A stretch of 9,420 bases of DNA from Halovenus sp. (GTDB lineage: Archaea > Halobacteriota > Halobacteria > Halobacteriales > Haloarculaceae), in the NCBI GenBank assembly GCA_003551265.1, contig PUMG01000378.1:1-9420 (forward strand), written 5' to 3'. This document shows positions 4,445 to 9,420 of the stretch, one piece after another (the first letter of the stretch is position 1; the number at the start of each line of letters is the position of its first letter). The position numbers and the translations under genes were made by a program. The notes under the pieces are model-generated. The model ran no database searches and was not told the DNA's origin. It was given only the letters and a program-made list of their open reading frames with translations.

Positions 4445-6934
4445 ATGGCGAACGTAATCGAGCGATACGTGTCGGTGCTGATGCGACGACGACGTGCCGT
4501 GCTCGTGATGCTGTTCGCTGTGACGCTTCTGGTGGGAAGTGGTGCCACGGGGATAGACAGCGACCTCAGCGTTGCACAGTTCGACATCGAGTCCGACGCG
4601 GTCGACGACAGGGTGTACGTCAAGGAGCAGTTCGCGACCGGCAGCGAAACCGTCTCAGTCGTGGTCGTTCGCGACGAGAACGTTCTCTCACAGGAGTCGC
4701 TGGCGGTGACGATGGCGTTGCACGAAACTATCCGCGAGAACGAGACTGTCGGTCCGACGCTGACGGAGACCCGACCGACAATAGACACAGCAACCGTGTT
4801 CACCGAGTCCGTGCTGCGCTCGCTCGGAAGTTTCGGGACGTTGAGGCTCGACGACAAGGCCAGAACGTTCGGAACGTTCACTGCCGAGGAGATCGAGACG
4901 GAGTTGCCCGAGACGCTCGAGGAGGACCGACCGATATTCGGTCCCGGAACGCGCGTTTCGACGCTGTTACCCACCGACCACGACGGGTCGGCGCAGGCAG
5001 AGACACGGCTCTTGCTCGTGAGACACGATGATATCGACGACGACGAGCTGCTGGCTGCACAGCGCGCGCTCGAACCACTCGTCGAGGAACACGTCGGCAA
5101 CGACTCGTTCGTCTTCGGTGAGGCGCTGGTCGAACAGCGCGCCTCGGATTCGACGGCTGCAGCGTTCGCTGTGCTCGGTCCACTCGTCCTCGTGCTCGTC
5201 GTGGGTCTGCTGGCGCTTGCCTACCGCGACCTGCTCGACGTGGCGCTCGGCATCTTTGGAATCGGCGTCGTCCTTCTCTGGACCGCCGGGTTCGTCGGCT
5301 GGACGGGAATCGAGATGACCCAGTTGCTCGTTGCCGTCCCCTGGCTGTTGCTCGGGCTCGCCATCGACTACGGATTACACGTTGTGATGCGGTCCCGCGA
5401 AGCGCGGGAGGCTGGTCACTCGACGTCCACCCGGGCGATGAGTGTCGGACTCGCTGGCGTGCTCGTCGCACTCGGTGTGACGACGCTCACCACGGCGAGT
5501 GGATTCCTCTCTGGCGTGTACGGTCCCGCCCCCATCCGGGACTTCGGCGTCGTCGCTGCGTTCGGCATCTTCGCTGCGCTGGTCGTTTTCGGGGCATTCG
5601 TCCCGGCGCTCAAAGTCGAACTCGAGAACCGTCTCGGCAGGGAGGGCGGACGACGGTCGATTGGGCGTATTCGACCAGTCGAACGTATCGTTCGTTTCGG
5701 CGTCATCGGTGCAACGCGCGCCCCGGTCGTCGTCGTGGTCGTGGCGCTGCTCCTCGCTGGCGGTGGTTTCTACGGCGGCACGCAGGTCGACACCTCCGTC
5801 GACCGGACTGATTTCTACCCCGACGAGCCACCCGCGTGGCTTTCGTCCGTGCCAGGTGTCGAAACAGACGAGCAGACGGAGACACTTCGCGACCAGGCTA
5901 CTTTTCTCGACGAACGCTTCGCAGTAGCCGACGGAAGTGAACGCGTCGATGTCCTCGTCCGCGGAGCAGTGACGAACGAAAGCGGTGTCAGTGCCATCCA
6001 CACCATCGAGCGCGAGAGCAGTGCTCTCGATTTTGTCCGGACGGCCAACGACGAACCCGATATCTACACACCCTTCTCGGTTGTCGACCGGTTCGAACCC
6101 TTCGACGACAGAATCACCGATGCGCTGGAGGCAGCCGACACCACAGGTGACGGACAGCCCGACGGAGACGTGACAGCGGTGTTCGATTCGACCCGTGACG
6201 TCGGTGAAGACGAGTTGAGCGCAGTCGTGTACCGTGACGATACCGGCGAGTATCGAGCCGTCCGCGTGGTCGTTCCCGTCGAGCGTGGTGCCGACACACA
6301 GACTGTTGCAACCGAGATGCGGTCGGTCGCGACGATAGCCGACGAGAATCCTGGTGTCACGGTCACTGTGACGGGCGAGCCAATCGTCACGGCCGACCGC
6401 CAGGAGGCACTGCTCTCGTTGCTCGTTCAGTCGTTCATCATCACACTGAGCGTCACGTTCGCGCTGTTGATTGCACTGTTCTGGTATCGCTACCGGAGTC
6501 TGACACTCGGACTCGCGACGGTGATTCCGGTGCTGTGTGCGCTGAGCGGGGTGCTTGGAACCATGTATCTGGCCGGACTCCCGTACAACGCAGAGACCGC
6601 AATCATCACGGGCATCGCTATCGGACTCGGTGTCGATTACGCCATCCACGTGAGCGCTCGCTTCCAGCAGGAGTACACGGCCGACAGTCAACTGGGCCGT
6701 GACGCAGAGGATGAACTCACGAGCGCACTCTCTCGGGCAGTCGAAGACACAGGGGGAACGCTCTTTGCGAGTGCAGCAACGACGGCTGTCGGCGTCGGCG
6801 TCCTCCTGTTGACGTTCATTCCGTCGCTGCAACGGTTCGGTTTCGTGATGGTTCTCACCGTGGTGTATGCTTTTTTCGTCTCGGTGTTCGTCCTGCCGAG
6901 TTTGCTGGCGCTTCAGGCCCGTCTCGGCAGCTGA
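4445..6934 (+). CDS. RND superfamily (MMPL-type) transporter, 12 transmembrane segments
   Basis: This 829-residue membrane protein shows the two-fold RND plan. TM1 is at about 18-36, followed by a large outside loop (37-235), then TM2-6 (about 236-259, 264-287, 291-315, 331-353, 365-388). TM7 (424-445) is followed by a second outside loop (446-655), then TM8-12 (about 656-680, 686-710, 717-737, 771-792, 797-820). TM4 and TM10 each carry the proton-relay-type motif: GLAIDYGLH (Asp308) and GLGVDYAIH (Asp731). Archaeal MMPL proteins are proton-driven exporters, often of lipids or other hydrophobic compounds; the substrate cannot be read from sequence. The second loop contains DTTGDGQPDGD (565-575), resembling a calcium-binding Asp/Gly loop. 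It stands alone as a transcription unit, with its own promoter region and a convergent gene downstream. The first in-frame ATG after the promoter is used; no Shine-Dalgarno sequence is evident. Confidence 0.88.
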   Translation: MANVIERYVSVLMRRRRAVLVMLFAVTLLVGSGATGIDSDLSVAQFDIESDAVDDRVYVKEQFATGSETVSVVVVRDENVLSQESLAVTMALHETIRENETVGPTLTETRPTIDTATVFTESVLRSLGSFGTLRLDDKARTFGTFTAEEIETELPETLEEDRPIFGPGTRVSTLLPTDHDGSAQAETRLLLVRHDDIDDDELLAAQRALEPLVEEHVGNDSFVFGEALVEQRASDSTAAAFAVLGPLVLVLVVGLLALAYRDLLDVALGIFGIGVVLLWTAGFVGWTGIEMTQLLVAVPWLLLGLAIDYGLHVVMRSREAREAGHSTSTRAMSVGLAGVLVALGVTTLTTASGFLSGVYGPAPIRDFGVVAAFGIFAALVVFGAFVPALKVELENRLGREGGRRSIGRIRPVERIVRFGVIGATRAPVVVVVVALLLAGGGFYGGTQVDTSVDRTDFYPDEPPAWLSSVPGVETDEQTETLRDQATFLDERFAVADGSERVDVLVRGAVTNESGVSAIHTIERESSALDFVRTANDEPDIYTPFSVVDRFEPFDDRITDALEAADTTGDGQPDGDVTAVFDSTRDVGEDELSAVVYRDDTGEYRAVRVVVPVERGADTQTVATEMRSVATIADENPGVTVTVTGEPIVTADRQEALLSLLVQSFIITLSVTFALLIALFWYRYRSLTLGLATVIPVLCALSGVLGTMYLAGLPYNAETAIITGIAIGLGVDYAIHVSARFQQEYTADSQLGRDAEDELTSALSRAVEDTGGTLFASAATTAVGVGVLLLTFIPSLQRFGFVMVLTVVYAFFVSVFVLPSLLALQARLGS

Positions 6935-6975
6935 TGGTATGTGTCACAGAGACGCCAGAGTACTCTCGCGGGGAG

Positions 6976-8850
6976 TCACGACCCAGGACGCGACTGTACA
7001 GTGTCGGCTGCCACGACCAGTGAGGCACACTGGAGTGGACTCGTCCGGAGGTGACTGCCGTGTGTCTCGACAACCGTGTTCGCTCTCTCGGCGAAGGCGT
7101 CGTCACTCAACGGCGAAAGGTCGGCAAGTAACTCGACTGCTGCGGCGAGACTCGACCGGGTCGAGTGGTCGGTTCGCTCCTGTGGCCGGACGACTGATTG
7201 CTGTGTGTGTGGCGTATAATACAGCGTCCCCTTCTTCTGGTCCCAGAACTCTCGAACGAGCGTGCGGGCCAGTTCGAGCGCAAAATCGAGGTGTGTCTTC
7301 TCGTCTGTGACCAGATACCACTCGAAGACACCACGACTCAGGAAGGCGTAATCAGAGAGGAACCCATCCGGTCCCGTCGTGCCGTTGCAGTAGCGCCGGG
7401 ACAGCGTGTTCGTCGACTCCTCCCAGAGTTGCTCGCGGAGGAACGATATCGCATCGGTGGCCGCTTCCTCGTAGGTCTCATCGAGCGCATCTTCGGCCGC
7501 CGCAAACGCAGACAGCGCAAGCCCGTTCCAGCCTGCAAGCACCTGCTCGTCTCGCGGTGGCCGGGGTCGCTGTTCTCTCGCGCCAGCGACGTGTCTGTGG
7601 GCGTTGTCGAGTGCCGCCTCGACCTGTGTGCGCGTCATATCGTGCAGACGAGCGAGCTGGTCGAGCGAACGCTCCCGAGTGAGGACGCTCGCACCTGCGA
7701 TGGTTCCGTCGTCGGTGACACCGTAGCGCTCACAGAACAACTCGGCATCACGTTCATCGACCGCTGCTGTCGAAAAGATGCCGTCGTCGTCGCCTCCCAG
7801 CGCGTTGTGTACCTCTTCTGGTGTCCACACGTAGAACGCACCCTCGCGCATCTCCCCGGCGTCGTCCTCGCTCTGTGCGCTCAACCCGCTGACGAACCCG
7901 CCAGCTTCGTGTGCGAGTTCTCGCTGGACGAACGCAAGCGTCTCTCGTGCCACTGTCACGTAGCGCGTGTCGTCGGTCTGTTCGGCAGCGCTGAGATACA
8001 GACAGGCGAGTTCGGCGTTGGTCGAGAGCAGTTTCTCGAAGCTGGGAGTCCGCCACGTCGGGTCGGTGGTGTACCGGTGGAACCCGCCGCCGACGTGGTC
8101 GTAGAGGCCGCCGTCTGCCATCGCATCGAGCGTCTGCGTTGCGACATCTCGGTAGACGGTCCGCTCACTCCGGTCGTACGCCCGCAACAGCAACCGGATA
8201 CGGCCCGTGTGTGGGAACTTCGAACTCCGTCCCCAGCCCCCATTCGTCCGGTCGGCTCTGCGGACGGCTGCGTTTGCGCCAGCGCTCAGCGTGTGTTCGT
8301 CAGGAGCAGACGGCTTTGGAACGCATTCGAGAGACTCTCGCAGGGTGGCCGTCCACTCCGTTGCTCGCTGTTCGAGTCGGCGACGACCCTCCGGATTCTT
8401 CCAGGTCTCGCCGAGCGCTGTCAGGCGTGTGTGCAAGTCGGGAAAGTCGTCAGCCTGTGCTGGCGCGAGGGCGGGCTGGACGTGGAACGGCCTCCCATCC
8501 GGCGTGGCACAGACCGCAAGCGGCCACCCGCTACAGCCGTGTACCTGCTGGGAACGGGTCTGGTAGATAAGGTCGAGGTCAGGCCGCACCAGACAGTCGA
8601 CCACGACTGGAACGAAGTGTTCGTCGAGCGTCGAGCGCACGGCTTCGTCGGTGAACTGTGCGCTCGCGGGTCCGTGACACCAGTGACAGGTACCGTATCC
8701 GAGCAGCAAAAACAGGGGACGGTCGCGCTCGCTGGCACCTGCGAGCGTCTGCTCCTCCCAGGGCTGCCAGTTGACCTGCTGGGTCGCAAACGTCTGCAGG
8801 TACGGGCTCGTTGCTTCCCCAGCACGATTTCGCTCCAGCGGCGACGCCAT
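6976..8850 (-). CDS. DUF255/YyaL-like protein with thioredoxin fold, divergent
   Basis: This 624-residue protein belongs to the DUF255 family (bacterial YyaL, animal SPATA20): an N-terminal thioredoxin-like domain followed by an (alpha/alpha)6-barrel-like region. Landmarks are SPYLQ (15-19), VNWQPW (26-31), the CHWCH redox motif (Cys55, Cys58), GWPLAV (108-113), GGWGRSSKFP (204-213), YDHVGGGFHRY (250-260), FEKLL (271-275), EGAFYVWTP (336-344), VLAGWNGL (437-444) and SDYAFL (499-504). Normal family members are about 670-730 residues. This one is shorter and degenerate at several signature sites: the usual DREERPD is DCLVRPD (85-91), the GGTYFP block is missing, and PHFEKMLYDN reads PSFEKLLSTN. 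It may be a diverged paralogue with altered activity; the biochemical role of the whole family is unclear. It has its own leaderless promoter and ends 41 bases from the convergent RND gene. Confidence 0.85.
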   Translation of the reverse strand: MASPLERNRAGEATSPYLQTFATQQVNWQPWEEQTLAGASERDRPLFLLLGYGTCHWCHGPASAQFTDEAVRSTLDEHFVPVVVDCLVRPDLDLIYQTRSQQVHGCSGWPLAVCATPDGRPFHVQPALAPAQADDFPDLHTRLTALGETWKNPEGRRRLEQRATEWTATLRESLECVPKPSAPDEHTLSAGANAAVRRADRTNGGWGRSSKFPHTGRIRLLLRAYDRSERTVYRDVATQTLDAMADGGLYDHVGGGFHRYTTDPTWRTPSFEKLLSTNAELACLYLSAAEQTDDTRYVTVARETLAFVQRELAHEAGGFVSGLSAQSEDDAGEMREGAFYVWTPEEVHNALGGDDDGIFSTAAVDERDAELFCERYGVTDDGTIAGASVLTRERSLDQLARLHDMTRTQVEAALDNAHRHVAGAREQRPRPPRDEQVLAGWNGLALSAFAAAEDALDETYEEAATDAISFLREQLWEESTNTLSRRYCNGTTGPDGFLSDYAFLSRGVFEWYLVTDEKTHLDFALELARTLVREFWDQKKGTLYYTPHTQQSVVRPQERTDHSTRSSLAAAVELLADLSPLSDDAFAERANTVVETHGSHLRTSPLQCASLVVAADTVQSRPGS

Positions 8851-8870
8851 ACTGGAGGCTTTCGGTCCGG

Positions 8871-8880
8871 AGTAGTAAAC
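8871..8880 (-). promoter_or_regulatory. TATA-like element for the DUF255 gene
   Basis: On the minus strand GTTTACTACT is centred about 26 bases before the ATG at 8850 and preceded by a GCGCGGC stretch. The spacing fits a leaderless haloarchaeal transcript separate from the upstream gene, whose stop lies 67 bases away. Confidence 0.5.
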
Positions 8881-8917
8881 GCCGCGCTTTCGTCAGGTCG
8901 GGAGGGCTGTTGGATGA

Positions 8918-9420
8918 TTACCTTCGGGGTGCCATCCGCTCTTCGAGGTCGAGCATCCGCTGTGCGAAGCCCTCGGGGTCCTCGTCGTGGTGCTCCCAGA
9001 TGTTGATCTCCGCGTTGCGTATCTCGCCTTCCCGCGGGTGTTCACCGCTCACGAGCCACGACCAGTCGACCATGCCGGGATACATCATCGCAGTCGTGTA
9101 GGTCTGGACGTCGCCCCAGTCGGGTTCGTCGCCCTCGAACTCCTCGGCGTACATGACCGCAGTGCCGGGGTCGACGAGGTCGTCGTACGATTCCCACTCG
9201 TCCGGGACCTCAGCATCGTCGCCAATTGCGAGTTTCAGCGGGTAGGTCACCCAGTGCCAGCGCTGTGCCCCGCCTCCGTGAACGCCTGGAGAGATTGTGT
9301 ATATCTCGCCTTCTTCGATGTCTTTCTCGGTGATGAACTCCGTCTCACGCTCTTTGAACATCTCGATCGTCCACGTGCCGTCTACCCAGCCACCGCGACA
9401 CTTCCAGAGGCCGCCTGGCC
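8918..9420 (-). CDS. Probable ethylbenzene-dehydrogenase-type heme-binding protein, N-terminus beyond window
   Basis: The frame is open from the right edge, so the ATG at 9361 is internal. About 167 codons are visible. The first visible residues include CRGGWVDGTWTIEMF, matching the W-x-DG-x-WT strand of the heme-binding domain found in gamma subunits of ethylbenzene dehydrogenase and related DMSO-reductase-type enzymes. The later stretch GVHGGGAQRWHWVTYPL corresponds to the family's conserved G-G-x-x-R-x-H-x-V-S-x-P segment. In ethylbenzene dehydrogenase the b-type heme has Met and Lys ligands; Lys in YPLKLAIG is a candidate here, and the Met partner would lie outside the window. A C-terminal extension of about 95 residues, rich in Asp/Glu and Trp, follows with no family I recognise. 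If correct, the gene belongs to an extracytoplasmic molybdenum-enzyme or respiratory electron chain extending beyond 9420. The assignment rests on pattern memory and is moderate. Confidence 0.6.
   Translation of the reverse strand, partial: PGGLWKCRGGWVDGTWTIEMFKERETEFITEKDIEEGEIYTISPGVHGGGAQRWHWVTYPLKLAIGDDAEVPDEWESYDDLVDPGTAVMYAEEFEGDEPDWGDVQTYTTAMMYPGMVDWSWLVSGEHPREGEIRNAEINIWEHHDEDPEGFAQRMLDLEERMAPRR

Noticed and set aside
5375..6832. 485-codon minus-strand open frame opposite the RND gene
   Set aside because: It is a high-GC antisense shadow. The opposite frame encodes a coherent 12-span RND protein with both DY motifs, while this frame gives a Cys/Arg-rich sequence with no recognisable domain.
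6935..6975. Terminator between the convergent RND and DUF255 genes
   Set aside because: No clear stem-loop or T-rich tract is visible in the 41 bases.
7198..9006. 602-codon plus-strand open frame opposite the DUF255 gene
   Set aside because: The minus strand carries clear DUF255 motifs over the same stretch; the plus frame is Arg/Cys-rich, matches nothing I know, and crosses two genes.

Overview
The window looks like chromosomal DNA of a halophilic archaeon (class Halobacteria). The proteins are strongly Asp/Glu-rich. Two exported proteins carry twin-arginine (Tat) signals, one of them with a lipobox. One protein ends in a PGF-CTERM archaeosortase signal and is built of halocyanin-type blue-copper domains. 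Several genes have TATA-like boxes about 27 bases before the start codon, the usual haloarchaeal leaderless arrangement. No genus is claimed.

Layout: (1) 1-711, minus strand: 3'-truncated crotonase (enoyl-CoA hydratase/isomerase family). (2) 773-1366, minus strand: NosL-type Tat lipoprotein, a copper chaperone. (3) 1367-1479: divergent regulatory region with several small inverted repeats. (4) 1480-2125, plus strand: small winged-helix regulator followed by a three-span membrane protein; the 55 bases between them hold an 11-bp-phased repeat and also read as a 20-codon ORF joined by ATGA at both ends. (5) 2126-2234: short intergenic stretch with four copies of the same repeat. (6) 2235-4184, plus strand: Tat-exported protein with five intact type 1 copper domains, an Asp-rich spacer and PGF-CTERM. 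(7) 4185-4444: intergenic region with a hairpin and GTAC-rich inverted repeats. (8) 4445-6934, plus strand: 12-span RND/MMPL transporter. (9) 6976-8850, minus strand: divergent DUF255/YyaL-like thioredoxin-fold protein. (10) 8918-9420, minus strand: 5'-truncated gene resembling ethylbenzene-dehydrogenase-type heme-binding subunits.

Genes 773-4184 read as a copper/electron-transfer module: a copper chaperone lipoprotein, a small DNA-binding regulator, a small membrane protein and a cell-surface chain of five blue-copper domains. The most notable signal is a direct repeat of the type ATTTTGGA at exact 11-bp steps. It occurs twice before the membrane-protein gene and four times before the copper-protein gene, each time ending 14 bases before a near-identical TATA-like element. 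The adjacent winged-helix protein is the obvious candidate to bind it. A second notable feature is the copper protein's history: its first four domains are a precise 609-bp tandem duplication of a two-domain unit, and the fifth is a mosaic. No RNA genes, insertion sequences or CRISPR arrays were seen.
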